Source of the DNA: Chlorocebus sabaeus
Lineage: Eukaryota; Chordata; Mammalia; Primates; Cercopithecidae
DNA: 64,000 nucleotides
Assembly (NCBI RefSeq): GCF_047675955.1
Contig: NC_132927.1
Coordinates: 65,825,702 to 65,889,701 of the forward strand
Reading direction: 5' to 3'
Every line of letters begins with the position of its first letter. Positions within the stretch are counted from its first letter, which is position 1. Below the pieces are notes generated by a model. The model did no database searches, was not told where the DNA came from, and saw only the letters and a program-made list of their open reading frames with translations. Positions 35,010 to 46,743 of the stretch are shown piece by piece. The translations under genes were made by a program, and so were the position numbers.

Positions 35010-35911
35010 AAGAATTAGGTACTAAAGCCAATACATAAGGCAAAGAAGCAAATACAGACAAAACTACTTTAAAATTTAAAAATCACTTTAAAATATGGTA
35101 ACCTTACAGATGTAAAAATTCACAACGTGTAGTCACGGATGGGGCACTGAAGATGGGTTTTAAAGACTCATTTGTACTTCTCCAGACAACTCCTGTCTAG
35201 CTAGCTAGCTATTTTAGCCAGAAGCACAAAAGGTAGGATAGCAAAAATACAAGTGGTAGTGCAGGCAAAATGTAGTATGAAGTCAGAAAACAGAATGGCC
35301 TGGACATGATGACTGAACCACAAAACGGGTCATCCAGGAATGTAATGGTGCAGACATCGAAGGTGACAGGCAGACCGTCTGCTGGGACAAGCAGGACCCC
35401 ACCTGTGGGGCAGGTATTAAGAAGCAGGCTGTCCTGGCTGGATGGGGAATGTCTGAGCACAGGACTGTCATTTCCAGGGTTCTCAGCCAGGTAAACAAGA
35501 CAGCAGTTTAGGGTTCAAAAACAAGGTAAAAATCTGGGTACCAGTCTGGAAAATCAACAGGAAGAACTGAGACTCAAGGTCAAGGCTGGACTAGGTGATG
35601 AGGATTCTAGGATCGAACTCCTTGAGCAATGCCTTAGGTCAAGATAAGTCCAAGGCCTCAGGCAGGCCCCAGCCCTCAGGGAAGGTGGTGCAGTAAGGAG
35701 AGACGCCATGTTCTGGAGCTCAGACCCGGCCATGCCAGAGGTGAGCAAGGAGCAGGCTGAGTACATTGTTGTCTCAGCTGCCGCAGGCTCACAGCTGGAA
35801 GGTCAGGGTGACAGTGGCCAGGTGGGCCTCGGGGCTGATGGTTATTAGCTGACTGAGATGCTTAGTGCATCTCGTGTGACGCACTCACATTTGAGCACAC
35901 TTAGGCTTCTT
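35010..35911. other. Unassigned unique sequence
   Basis: A TAGC tetranucleotide run lies at about 35199-35210. No gene supported. Confidence 0.45.
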
Positions 35912-36209
35912 TTTTTTTTTTTTTTTTCTGAAACAGAGTCTCGCTCTGTTGCCCAGGCTGGAGTGCCGTGGTGCAGTCTTGGCTCACTGCAACCTCTACC
36001 TCCTGGATTCAAGCAATACTCCTGCCTCAGCCTCCTGAGTAGCTGGCGTTACAAGCACACACCACCACGCCCGGCTAATTTTTGTATTTTTAGTAGACAC
36101 GGGGTTTCAGCATGTTGGTCAGGCTGGTCTCAAACTCCTGACCGCGTGATCCACCCACCTCAGCCTCCCAAAGTACTGGGATTACAGGCGTGAGCCACCG
36201 CACCCGGCC
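35912..36209 (-). mobile_element. AluS-like
   Basis: Perfect ACTTAGGCTTCTT at 35899-35911 and 36210-36222. Confidence 0.95.
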
Positions 36210-36315
36210 ACTTAGGCTTCTTAACATGAAACGTCTTCTGATTTACTACCTCACATTCTTGCCCACCCTTTCTGGAACACACAGCACTACCTACGAAAAG
36301 TGAAGAAACCAAGTC

Positions 36316-36340
36316 AAAAAAAAAAAAAAAAAAAAAAAAA
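36316..36340 (+). repeat. Isolated A25 run
   Basis: Pure run of 25 A between two Alus that does not belong to either one. The 93 bases before it are not recognised. Confidence 0.85.
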
Positions 36341-36368
36341 CATGATGTAGCAGAACTTCTGCAAGCAG

Positions 36369-36720
36369 GCCAGATGCAGTGGCTCACACTGGTAATCCCA
36401 GCACTTTACTTTGGGAGGCCAAAGTGGGAGGATCACTTGAGCTTAGGAGTTCAAGACCAGCCTGGGCAATACAGTGAGACACTGCTCCCACCAACTCTAC
36501 AAAAAATACAAAAATGTGCCAGATGTTGTGGCATGTGCCTGTAGTTACATGTGCCTGTAGTTACTTGCCTCAGCTACTTGGGAGGCTGAGCTGGGAGGAT
36601 TTATTGAACCCAGGAGGTTGTGGCTACAGTGAGCTATGATCACCACTGCACTCCAGCCTCGGTGGCAGAGCAAGATTCCATCTCTAAAAAATGTAGCAAA
36701 TAAATAAAATTTTAAATAAA
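36369..36720 (+). mobile_element. AluJ-like with 17-bp duplication
   Basis: The block CATGTGCCTGTAGTTA is present twice in tandem (36533-36565), and extra 'acttt' sits in the left monomer. AGAACTTCT flanks both sides. Confidence 0.88.
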
Positions 36721-36789
36721 GAAAGAACTTCTTTGTAAAAACAGTATGCAGAAGCAAAGCTCCTCCAAACACTGAGTGGAGGGTGTCAG

Positions 36790-37102
36790 CGAGGTTTAAC
36801 CGACTCAGTTTGACAGGCTGAACAGGAAGCCTGGCTGGGGAGGCCTCAGGAAACTTACAGTCATGCAGGAAGGTGAAGAGGAAGCAGGCAAAATCTTCAC
36901 ATGGCAACACGAGAGAGAGAAGGAGGGACTGCTACACAGTTTTAAATAACCTGATCTTGTGGGAACTCATTCACTATCACGAGAACAGCAAGAGGGAAAT
37001 TTGCCCCCATGATCCAATAACCTCTACCAGGTCCCTCCCCCAACACTGGGGATTATAATTCAACATGAGATTTGGGTGGGGACACAGAGACAAACCATAT
37101 CA
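36790..37102 (-). mobile_element. MaLR LTR fragment (MST/THE1 type)
   Basis: Antisense LTR ending ..GACACAGAGACAAACCATATCA. The LTR 3' end is missing. Confidence 0.88.
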
Positions 37103-37984
37103 TCAACACAGGTAAGGGACTGGCCAGCCTGTGGCCATGTGCAGCTCCTGGATACAGGGATGGCCAGAGAACATGGAGGCCACCCCCTCACAGGGACTAT
37201 CTGCCCTAGATGCAAGGATGGGGAACTATACCCCATCCCTAAGTTACCTACAGAACTCAGTGGTGACGCAGAAGCTCTGGACAGCAAACACCTACCCCTG
37301 GATAGACTGGCTTTACAAACAGTAGTGTATCTTGTCACTAATTTTAGAATTGACTCCACAGCCAGTTTACAAATCTGAGTCTCATTTCTTTACAATGGCC
37401 TATCGCTATGGACCAAAAATTAATGTAACCCAACAACTATTACCTGCTTCCCAAAGGTTTAGGCTCTGTTATCCCTGAGGATATTCAAAAGAAAAGTAAA
37501 ATAAAATGTGTACTATGGGGCCCAGTTACTGGCATAAGCACTTTATACACATTCACGTGTCTTGCAGAGGAGGTCACTGACATCCTCAAGGAATCTACCA
37601 GTCAGTAAACAAGCTGACATTGGAGACCAGGTCTCCCTTTGGTAACTCTGCTTTGTGGCATCTAGATATAGCCCCAGTAGAGGTGCTCTAGGTTATTTAA
37701 AAAGGTAGCAATTGCCACACTCATTTCTGGACCAATTGGAAAGGACGTTGGCAGTCAAGAACAGGTAAGGGAGTTTGGGTGCCTTCTGGTAAAGCCTCAG
37801 CTGAGATGACTGGGAATATGGAATGGCTTCTACCTGGAGCAGAAGACGGAGCTCCATGCAGCCCTGGAGAGGAAGTAAAAGAAGATACATGGCTGGTGGG
37901 CATCGCCAAGGGGTGGCCTCTGTGATAAAAGCGTGAGGCATCATGGTGGCCTCAGGACACCTTCAAAGGCAGTACTTTGTTTGT
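37103..37984. other. Unassigned unique sequence
   Basis: Open frames 37060-37359 (-) and 37076-37378 (+) overlap. Neither has recognisable homology. Confidence 0.45.
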
Positions 37985-38276
37985 TTGTTTGTTTGGAGAT
38001 GGAGTTTCGTTCTTCTTGCTCAGGCTGGAGTGCAATAGTACAATCTCAGCTCACTGCAAATTCCACCTCCTGGGTTGAAGCAATTCTCCTGCCTCAGCCT
38101 CCCAAGTAGCTGGGATTACAGGCATGCACCACCATGCCCAGCTAATTTTTTGTATTTAGTAGAGACGGGGTTTCACCATGTTGGTCAGGCTGGTCTCAAA
38201 CTCCTGACTTCAGGTGATCCACCTGCCTTGGCCTCCCAAAGTGCTGGGATTACAGGCGTGAGTCACTGCGCCTGGT
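37985..38276 (-). mobile_element. AluS-like
   Basis: AGTACTTTGTTT on the left and AGTACTTAGTTT on the right, with a TTTG-repeat tail. Confidence 0.94.
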
Positions 38277-39025
38277 GAGTACTTAGTTTCACAGACATTA
38301 GGGAAATATGGTAGCAGAGGAGAGAGGTCTTCCGAAAATAACTTGAAAAAGACTTATATGTACAATAGTGAGCAGTGGCATTTATAAGAAAGATGGTCTA
38401 TAAACATTACTATTGCTGGGGCTTTACCTTTAGGTTGGTGTGATCCTGAAGGAAGGAACTGCGTGTGTAGGAAAAGGAGTTCCAGGGGAATTATGTTAAT
38501 TACAATCATATCAAAATAACATGACTCTTTCTCCTCTCCCTGTAGCTGTATCTAGGAAGTAGGAATTTAACATTTCCCCATTCAACCTCTTACCAGAAAA
38601 CTACTCCTAGATAAGCATCACTAATTTTGCTGCCACATCACTAATTCTTGACAAAATTACCCAAATCATATGTGCTAGGAAGAAAATCAGTTGTCAACAG
38701 ATTTTGAGCGTCCATGCCATTCTAGGCATCGTATTGGCATATGAAGAGAAAAGAAATATATTAGCTCCCAAAGGGATTTTTTATCTTTATATCCACGTAG
38801 AAAATAGGGATGGGTAGACTTGGACTTGGTGAGGAAAATGTACGAGTAAGTGATACCCAAAGTCAAAAGGAATTCAACAATTTTGCTAATATCGAACAGT
38901 ACACAGTTGGCAAATTTGGGTATGTGTGTACACAGATTATACCAAGTCTTTTAAGCAACACACTAAAATTTTACCTCCAAGTTGTCATCTGCAGGGTTTT
39001 TCCATTTCTTCTTATTTATCCACTT
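38277..39025. other. Unassigned unique sequence
   Basis: Nothing recognised. Confidence 0.45.
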
Positions 39026-39324
39026 TTTTTTTGTTTGTTTTTTAGACAGAGTCTTGCTGTGTCGCCCAGGCTGGAGTGCAGTGGCACAATCTTGGCTCAC
39101 AGCAACCTCCGCCTCCCAGGTTCAAGCAATTCTCGTGTCTCCATGTCTCAAGTAGCTGGGATTACAGGCATGCACCACCATGCCCAGCTAATTTTTGTAT
39201 TTTCAGTAGAGATGGGGTTTCACCATGCTGGCCAGGCTGGTCTTGAACTCCTGACCTCAAATGATCCACCTGCCTCAGCATCCCAAAGTGCTAGGATTAC
39301 AGGTGTGAGCCACCGTGCCCAGCC
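39026..39324 (-). mobile_element. AluS-like
   Basis: TATCCACTTT and TATCCACTATT flank it. The + strand frame 38810-39625 stays open through it. Confidence 0.94.
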
Positions 39325-39934
39325 TATCCACTATTATTTACCCAGCTACTCTATACGGGATAGTGGAACAGAACACTGTACCAGAAACTGCCTCATAATG
39401 TGTAGAACAATTCTGGCCTCATGGAGTCCTTCAACGGGTTATTATAAGAACATCACACAAACCTTGATGCTGTCAAAACTACGCTCAATTAAACTAATAG
39501 AAGATACTCCATTTCAAAAGATACCCAGGTTACATCCTCATGAGGAGGTATCAAAAGAAAATGAATTTGTGCCACTTTTGAATGATGACATCTGTGTTAC
39601 CACAGCAATTCACCTATCAAACTAATTTAGGTTTAGAGCCAAAATCAACACTGCTGTCAGAGAGTTTATTTCTATTCATTTAAGAACCTCTAGGTTAAAG
39701 AGTGGTCAGTGAGAATTTTAATGTCTTGGGAAAAGAGAGAAAAATGAGAGTCTAAGTACTGCACACAGTAACAAGAATGGGACTTTCAGTTTACCCAGCA
39801 AATAGACCAAGCAGCTAGGATCAGGTTCTATCTTGTCCATCGAAGAGATGCCAGAACGCAACCTCTGTCTTAAAGGGGCTTACCGTCCTATCTGCAAAGA
39901 CATTGACAACGCAGATGTCACAATGATGACAGCT
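39325..39934. other. Unassigned unique sequence
   Basis: Nothing recognised. Confidence 0.45.
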
Positions 39935-40065
39935 AACTGTTACTGTTGACTTTCTATAAGCCAGACTGTCCTATGTGCTTTACTAAATTAATCCTCACCA
40001 AGTACTATCCCAATTTTACAGTGAGTACATAAAGGTACATTAAGTAACACATATTTGAATAGTAC
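39935..40065 (-). mobile_element. MIR
   Basis: 'ttaatcctcaccaagtactatcccaattttacagtgagt' is antisense MIR core. Confidence 0.75.
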
Positions 40066-40084
40066 TTCTCATAGATGAGTTGCA

Positions 40085-40200
40085 AATAAATATGATATTC
40101 TATCTCATCTGATTCTCACAACCACAGTGAGGCAGACAGTATCCCAAGTGTCCCACAGCCATACAGAATGGCACTGGTGGAACCATGATGGAAGACAGGT
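40085..40200 (-). mobile_element. MIR, second copy in tandem
   Basis: 'gattctcacaaccacagtgaggcagacagtatcccaa..cacagccatacag' resembles a MIR again, within 30 bp of the first. Confidence 0.65.
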
Positions 40201-40621
40201 CTTGTGGCTGTTAATCCACTTCTTCTATAGATGGCACTAAAAGGCAGGCCTATGAGCTCCAAACAAGATACAGACAGAGAATTCTATAGACCTTCGCTCA
40301 GGAGGAGATCACTTCCTGTTTGGGCTGCGCAGGCTGCATCCACAAAGAAGGGTAATGCATGCAAGCCTTTGAGGAGCAGGTGTGTTCAGATGGGCAGAAA
40401 GGGAAGGGGATGCCACTTGAGACAGCAAGAGGAGCCAGGGCAAAGTATGGAGGGGGCAAGTATGAGGGACATTTGGGCATCAGAAAATAGATCTGCTTGT
40501 TTGAGGGAGGGTCAATGGGGCAACTGCAGGAGATAATGACAGCAGGAAATGGCATGCCATTGCAGATTTTGCCCAGCATGATAGGATGGGAGAAATTAAC
40601 ATGGTAAAGCTTTCCAGGTGA
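40201..40621. other. Unassigned unique sequence
   Basis: Overlapping open frames 40231-40536 (+) and 40298-40651 (-) lack motifs. Confidence 0.45.
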
Positions 40622-40925
40622 TTTTTTTTTTTTTTTTAGATGGAGTCTCACTCTATCCCCACAGCTGGAGTACAGTGGCTCAATCTCAGCTCACTGCAAC
40701 CTCTACATCCCAGGTTCAAGCAATTCTCCTGCCTCAGTCTCCCAAAGAGCTAGGATTACAAGCGCCCACCACCACATCCAGCTAAATTTTTTTGTATTTT
40801 TTTTAGTAGAGATGAGGTTTCACCATGTTGGCCAGGCTGGTTTCGAACTCCTGACCTCAAGTAATCCACCCGCCTCAGCCTCCCAAAGTGCTATGACTAC
40901 AGGTATGAGCGACCCTGCCTGGCCC
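40622..40925 (-). mobile_element. AluS-like
   Basis: Antisense Alu with poly(T). AGGTGATTTT and AGGTGAATTTT flank it. Confidence 0.93.
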
Positions 40926-41412
40926 AGAAGGTGAATTTTAAATGAGGGGATAGTGAAAAAATAATCGTTAAGGAGAAAGAATCATTGTGATTGCTAAATA
41001 CATTATAGAATAAATAATATAGAATAATCCAAATTATAATTATAGAACATATATAAAAATATAAAAATAAATAGAATCAACCCTCCAAATTGAAGGGCTT
41101 TAATGCTTTAGGTAGAACCCAGAGAATCTCTACAAATAAATGTCCGCAACTCAAATCTCATCTCTGAATTCTAACTTTACTTTTTTTTTATGGTTAATCC
41201 TCAGATTGACTCATATGCTCTCCTTCTGTGCTAAAAGTGAAAGCTACATATCATCGTCATTAATAATACATGGACGGGACTCAGGTTCCTCACTTGATGG
41301 GAAAAGCATAAAGACATAGCAAGCTCTGAAAGTACGGTTGAAGGTGGTAATGATTCACTGCAGTTTAAAGTCTCCAAAAACCCTCCATGGAAAAACCTTA
41401 CCCAGCCTCACC
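40926..41412. other. Unassigned AT-rich sequence
   Basis: ATATAAAAATA-type low complexity near 41035-41075. Nothing else recognised. Confidence 0.45.
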
Positions 41413-42179
41413 TGGTATGCACTGAATTGTGTTCCCCTAAAAAGATCTGTTGGAAGTCTTAACTCTTGGAACCTCAGAATGTGACCTTATTTTGGAAACA
41501 GGATCTTGCAGCTGCAATTAGTTAAGATGAGGTCATCCTGGAATAAGGTGGGCCCTAAATCCAATATTATGATGTCCTTGTAAGAAAAGAAGATGGCGGC
41601 GGCTCACGTCTGTAATCCCAATACTTTAGGAGGCCTTGACGGGTGGATCACCTGAGGTCAGAAGTTCGAGACCAGCCTGGCCATCATGACAAGACCCCGT
41701 CTCTACTAAAAACACACAATTAGCTGGGTGTGATGGTGCACGCCTATAATCCCAGCTACTCGAGAGGCTGAGGCAGGAGGATTGCTTGAACCTAGGAGGC
41801 GGATGTTGCAATGAGCCAAGATCGAACCACTGCACTCCAGCCTGGGTGACAGAAGGAGAGCTCATCTCAAAAAAAAAAAAAAAAAAAAAAAGGAGAAGAG
41901 GGACCAACAGAGAGACACAAGGAGAACACCCCATGATGATGGAAGCAGAGACTGGGGTTGTGCTACTACAAGCCAAGAAATGCCCAGAATTGCCAGCAAC
42001 CCCAGAAGCCAAGAGAAAGGCATGGAACAGATCCCCTCCTGGAGGCTTCCGGCTACAGAGCTCTGCCAACACCTTGATTTTGACTTCCTGCTTCCAGAAC
42101 TTGTGAGGGAATAAGTTTCTGTTGCTTTCCCACCCAGTTTGTGGTACTTTTGTTATGGCAACCCAGAAAAACGAATCCA
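41413..42179 (+). mobile_element. MLT1 LTR (MaLR), split by an Alu
   Basis: 'actgaattgtgttcccc', 'cctcagaatgtgacctta', 'gttaagatgaggtcat' and 'gtgggccctaaatccaata', then after the Alu 'ctacaagccaagaa', 'gccagcaaccccagaagc', 'aacaccttgattttgactt' and 'cccagtttgtggtactttt' follow the MLT1 consensus order. Confidence 0.92.
41595..41892 (+). mobile_element. Alu in the MLT1 LTR
   Basis: Starts a few bases inside the Alu 5' end (CGGCGGCTCACGTC) and has a tail of about 22 A. Confidence 0.92.
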
Positions 42180-42509
42180 CTGGCTTCATGCCCACTTTTA
42201 AGAGGTAGGACAGAAAAGGAAAAACACAGGCTCACCCAGGACCTGGGAGATGTGCTCGAGTTCCAGGCTCCCTTCTGCAACCCCTGCCCAGGTGAAGCTC
42301 TCTGGGCCCGCCGTCCTCATCTTTGACATGAAGTGTTTGGGCTGGATGAGGCCTAAGGCCATTTTTAGCTTTAAAACTTTAGGATTCTATCACATCATAG
42401 CCAAAATAGGCATTTGGTCTCATATCTACGGAAGGAGAGATGAAAAAAAGGAAACCACTTTCAAACTCCAGAACCCTATGCTCACAAGTAGAAGTCAAGG
42501 AGAAAGTGG
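42180..42509. other. Unassigned unique sequence
   Basis: Nothing recognised. Its end supplies the target site of the next Alu. Confidence 0.45.
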
Positions 42510-42792
42510 GGCCGGGCGCGGTGGCTCAAGCCTGTAATCCCAGCACTTTGGGAGGCCGAGACGGGTGGATCACAAGGTCAGGAGATCGAGACCATCCTGG
42601 CTAGCATGGTGAAACCCCGTCTCTACTAAAAAAAATACAAAAAACTAGCCGGGCGCCGTGGCGGGCGCCTGTAGTCCCAGCTACTCGGGAGGCTGAGGCA
42701 GGAGAATGGCGTGAACCCGGGAGGCGGAGCTTGCAGTGAGCTGAGATCCGGCCACAGCACTCCAACCTGGGCGACAGAGCGAGACTCCGTCT

Positions 42793-42840
<48 letters not shown>
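42510..42840 (+). mobile_element. Very young AluY of Old World monkey type
   Basis: Near-consensus sequence with GATCCGGCCAC, a perfect 19-bp duplication GAAGTCAAGGAGAAAGTGG (42491-42509 and 42841-42859) and an uninterrupted tail of 47 A (42794-42840). Confidence 0.97.
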
Positions 42841-42842
<2 letters not shown>

Positions 42843-42859
42843 AGTCAAGGAGAAAGTGG

Positions 42860-43877
42860 AAAGAAAGAGTAATTAGTGGCGGTGGTTGCATTTACCATAT
42901 GCCACATAATCATTCCATCTTCACGTCAAATCTGGCCTGCAGCCCTCATGCCTTAGCAACTTAATACAAAGAGACGCTGGGAGCTGCCAAATGCAGAAAA
43001 TTAATACGAGGGATGCAAGGAGAATCTCTGCGACTACATTTTATTTCTCTAACCTGCTCGTGTCAAGGTCATTTCGCCCCGGAAATATAAAACCTGCTGT
43101 GTGGAGAAGGGGTAAAAGAAAGAAAAGAAAGCCTGGCAGTTAAGCTGTCCCTGTGTCCCTTGCCCCAGAATATCACTTACTTTTCACCTCACATAATTCC
43201 TGGCCGGTGGACTCCTCGGAACCGCTAGAAACTGATGATTAGTAAAACAAATCCCATGAGTAAAGACCAACAAGAAATTCCTGTAAAAACCTCACCCACA
43301 CACACTGTACTATTTTACCTTTTTTCCAAAAGTAAATTGCGGCTGTCAAATGACACCCTTTCATTACTGTCACTGACTCTTTTAAGAATGGCTAATCAGA
43401 AAAGCCTACAGAGGTATTTAATCAGATTTTTTTTTTCTTCAAATGACCTAATGTTTTGGTATAAAGCTGCTGCCAGCTCACGCTGGGTAGAAATTTAGCA
43501 TTGTCAGCATTTAATTATTATTTTATCACGGATTTCTTTACTTTCCTACAGGGAAGAAATAACTTAATTTTTTTTAAAAAAATGCAGCAAGTGCTTAGCT
43601 TTTAAAATCACAAGATGTTGGCTTCATTATTGTGCTTTGTCAAAAATTACTAGCTTAGGACATGGGACATATCACAGAAATGCACTTTAGGTTAATAAGT
43701 GGTACTGCCATCACTGGCTTCAATCTTCCAGGACACGGAAACTGGGAAGTGAAAATTATGTTCATTGTGTTGGTTTTCGGGAAATGAGATTATTCTAGAC
43801 TCATTCACGTTTGTGTGTCATAGCAGCTACATATTCTCCTGCCCCTAGGACACCTGGGTGAAGCCTGTGGCTTTATC
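42860..43877. other. Unassigned unique sequence, about 1.0 kb
   Basis: No interspersed repeat recognised. AT-rich from 43500. No coding support. Confidence 0.45.
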
Positions 43878-44110
43878 ATTCCCTCCTCCTCATCCTCTTC
43901 CTCCTACCCCTACCCTCTCCTCCTCTTCCCACGTCCTCCTCCTCCTCCCACTCCATCTTCTTTCTTCTCCACCTCCCCATCCCCTACTCCCTTCCTTCTC
44001 CTCCTCCTCCTCTACCTCCTCTTACTCCCACCCCCTCCTCCTCTTCCTCACCCTCCTTCCCCTACCCCCTCCTTCTCCTCCCCTCTTCCTCCTCCTCCTC
44101 CCTTTTTTCC
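43878..44110. repeat. Pyrimidine-rich (CCT)n tract
   Basis: About 230 bases almost free of G on the + strand, built of CTCCTC/CCTCTT units. Confidence 0.93.
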
Positions 44111-44115
44111 TGTAA

Positions 44116-44172
44116 GGTGGGAATAAGAGAGTGGGGAGGAGAAAAGGAGGAAAAATGGAAAAGGAAAAAAAT
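44116..44172. repeat. Purine-rich tract facing the pyrimidine tract
   Basis: GGTGGGAATAAGAGAG..GGAAAAGG text. GGGGAGGAGAAAAGGAGG (about 44132-44150) is nearly the reverse complement of CTCCTTCTCCTCCCC (44069-44083). Confidence 0.85.
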
Positions 44173-44540
44173 GACAGGTGTGTATGTGTGACCTCTAGGC
44201 AACTGACCCAAGGTTACAAGTACATGGCAATAACGGTGGCACAAGGACCAGACATCTAGGTGCATTCCCGAAAACTAGTTACTCTTTCATTTTTTCCTCA
44301 TCATTCAGCTAAAATCTCTTTTTAGAAAAATAGCTATTTCATCATCAACACCACAAAACCCCCAACCCTTCATCTGCCTCTCTTCCCGTTTAACCAGTTC
44401 CTTTTTCCTTGCTTTAGAGTTGAGCTCTGAATAAGCTGGAAATGTTTGGTGCAGACAAGTCAACAACAATTCTTTCTCAAGCATCTACTGCAAGCAGATA
44501 ATTGTGCTCACTCCTGAGGGTAAGATGGGGTATAAACCTA
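44173..44540. other. Unassigned unique sequence
   Basis: Nothing recognised before the minisatellite. Confidence 0.45.
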
Positions 44541-44994
44541 GGTACAAAGTGGCGCTAAGGCAAGACTGTACAAGGTACAAAGTGATACTAAGGGAAGACT
44601 GTACAAGGTACAAAGTGGTGTACTAAGGGAATATTATACTAGGTACAAAGTGGTACTAAGGCAAGACTGTACTAGGTACAAAGTGGTACTAAGGGAAGAT
44701 TGTACTAGGTACAAAGTGGTACTAAGGGAAGACTGTACTAGGTACAAAGTGGCATTAAGGGAATATTGTACTAGGTACAAAGTGGTACTAAGGGGAGACT
44801 GTACTAGGTACAAAGTGGCATTAAGGGAATATTGTACTAGGTACAAAGTGGTACTAAGGGATGGTTGTACTAGGTACAAAGTGGTACTAAGGGAAGATTG
44901 TACTAGGTACAAAGTGGTGCTAAGGGTCTGTACTAGGTACAAAGTGGCACTAAGGCAAGACTGTACTAGGTACAAAGTGGTACTAAGGGAAGCT
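44541..44994. repeat. 33-bp minisatellite, 13 full units plus a partial one
   Basis: The unit begins GGTACAAAGTGG, continues TACTAAGGGAAGA and ends CTGTACTA. Unit 3 is 35 bp and unit 12 is 30 bp; the rest are 33 bp. Units 7 and 9 are identical ('cattaagggaatattg'). As 33 is divisible by three, frames stay open: + 44650-45204 reads an 11-residue repeat around CTRYKVVLRE, and - 44634-44975 reads another around LSTTLYLVQS. No gene context supports translation. Confidence 0.97.
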
Positions 44995-45259
44995 TATTTA
45001 TTGGCACATGATACAATTAATGAGTGGCAAGGACAAGGAAGGTTACAGTTACTTATCAGCTTCAAAGGTGTTTTGTGCCACCAAACAAATCTGGTTGATT
45101 TCAAAGAGAACTTGAGACTTCTCCTCAAAACCTATCCTCCCCAAAAACCTATCCTCTCGCTGCCCCCCCAAATTTCTCCCATCTTAGTAATTGTTACCTC
45201 CTAAATGTCAGCATCTGAGGACCTTTGTTGCCCTCCCCTCTTCCATTCTAATCCACTAG

Positions 45260-45835
45260 AAAGTTCTCTACATTTTCACCACTTCTGTACTTCACTTTAG
45301 TCCAGGGACTTCACTCACCTGGTCTCTGTGACTGCACTGCTGCCCACCTGTGAACCATTCTGCATGAAACAGCAGAAGGGATGCTCTGAATAGAAACCTG
45401 ACCATGCCACTCTCATGCTTGAAACTGGCCAATGGTTTCCCATGAGAGAATAAACCTAACCTCCTCCCTGCCCCTGACCACCTCCCTGCACATCCATGCC
45501 ACACTCTCCCTCACAGTCGCTCCCTCCACCAGCCCCAGGGTCTTTGCACGTGCTCTGCCCTCAGCAGGGAAGCCCTTTCCACCATGTGCACAGTGAACTC
45601 CTTCGGGAACTTTAGGACCCTTTGTAAATGTCAGCTCCTCAGGGCTGGCCCCTAACATTTGTGTCCTTTATTGCTTCTTATCACAATTTGCAATTGTTCC
45701 GCTTGTCTGTTTACTTGCTAATTATACAGAAATTCCTTGCTGGCAAGGGCCCCCTCTGGCCTTCTTACTGCCAACAACTAGCATAATGTTTGGCACAAAT
45801 GAGAAATTCAGTATTTTTCACAATGAATAAATAAA
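45260..45835 (+). mobile_element. L2, 3' half
   Basis: 'gaccatgccactctcatgcttgaaac', 'gtctttgcacgtgctctgcc', 'gtaaatgtcagctcctcag' and 'aactagcataatgtttggcac' to 'gaataaataaaatg' follow L2 consensus order. Confidence 0.88.
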
Positions 45836-46743
45836 ATGCGTATTTACTTCCCAAAAAAGTCTATGTCACAGGCGGAAGCTCCTATATGTATTTCCACATG
45901 GTTTGGATCATGGATGGTTTGGCCCTTTCTTAAATAAACTTCAAGTTGAGTTATGATTATGTTTAAAAGGTGCCATTTCCACTATCCTACCCAGATTACC
46001 CACTGACAGCAGAAGGGCAAAATGCATGGAGGGTAAGGGTGTGTGCCCATCTAAGAGTCAGGGAAAGTATTTAATATGTAGGTAGCGGAAAGCCATGGTG
46101 ACCCTGGGTGAGCAGCGGGCTATAACAAGTCCTCCCAGGAAGATCTCCGCCCAGCTCTGCTGAGCTGCAGCTGTGGCCTGCCTTCTATTTCCACCTCCTA
46201 AAGGAAACGCTGCTTCCTCCACGAGGTGGCTGTGTGTTCACACTGACCACTGTATACTGAACCAACTTAAAATGTATGGCTACTTTAGAGGTCTACCTAG
46301 ACACACCACTGACATAGATAGTCAACCTCAAAGACACCTTCATGCCACCAGAAAATCTTGATCATGGCAAATCAATCCAACATCTATTCGCTGAGGCCAG
46401 ACGTTGTTCTGGGCAATGGAGAATGACAGCTGAAATGAAAAACTAGCTGCTGCCTTTAAGGGACTTACAGACCAGAGTGAGAGGAGTTATCTAAACAGCA
46501 TCTATACATCTATGGCCTCAGATCCGTGCCTGCCAAAGGGCACCATCATTAATACCTGATGAGGACCCATCACCCTGACTCCTCTTACCACCCAGGGAGC
46601 TATCCACAAGGAACAAGGGCCTAAAAGGAAACTCAATTTAACTTTCTCAAGAACTGAGTCCAGTGCAGAGCTCCAGCAAGGCTTACTTACTCACCAGGCC
46701 ATGGGGAAGGGAGGAAACAAGTGGAGTCACTTGGTAATTTTTT
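45836..46743. other. Unassigned unique sequence
   Basis: No repeat or gene recognised. Confidence 0.45.

Noticed and set aside
38810..39625. 271-codon + strand open frame, the longest in the window
   Set aside because: Its middle third is antisense Alu (39026-39324), which often stays open. The flanks show no domain, and there is no splice or promoter support.
41626..42195. 189-codon minus-strand frame
   Set aside because: Composed of an Alu and an antisense MLT1 LTR; not a gene.
44650..45204. 184-codon frame with an 11-residue repeat
   Set aside because: Explained by a 33-bp minisatellite with a length divisible by three. No gene context.
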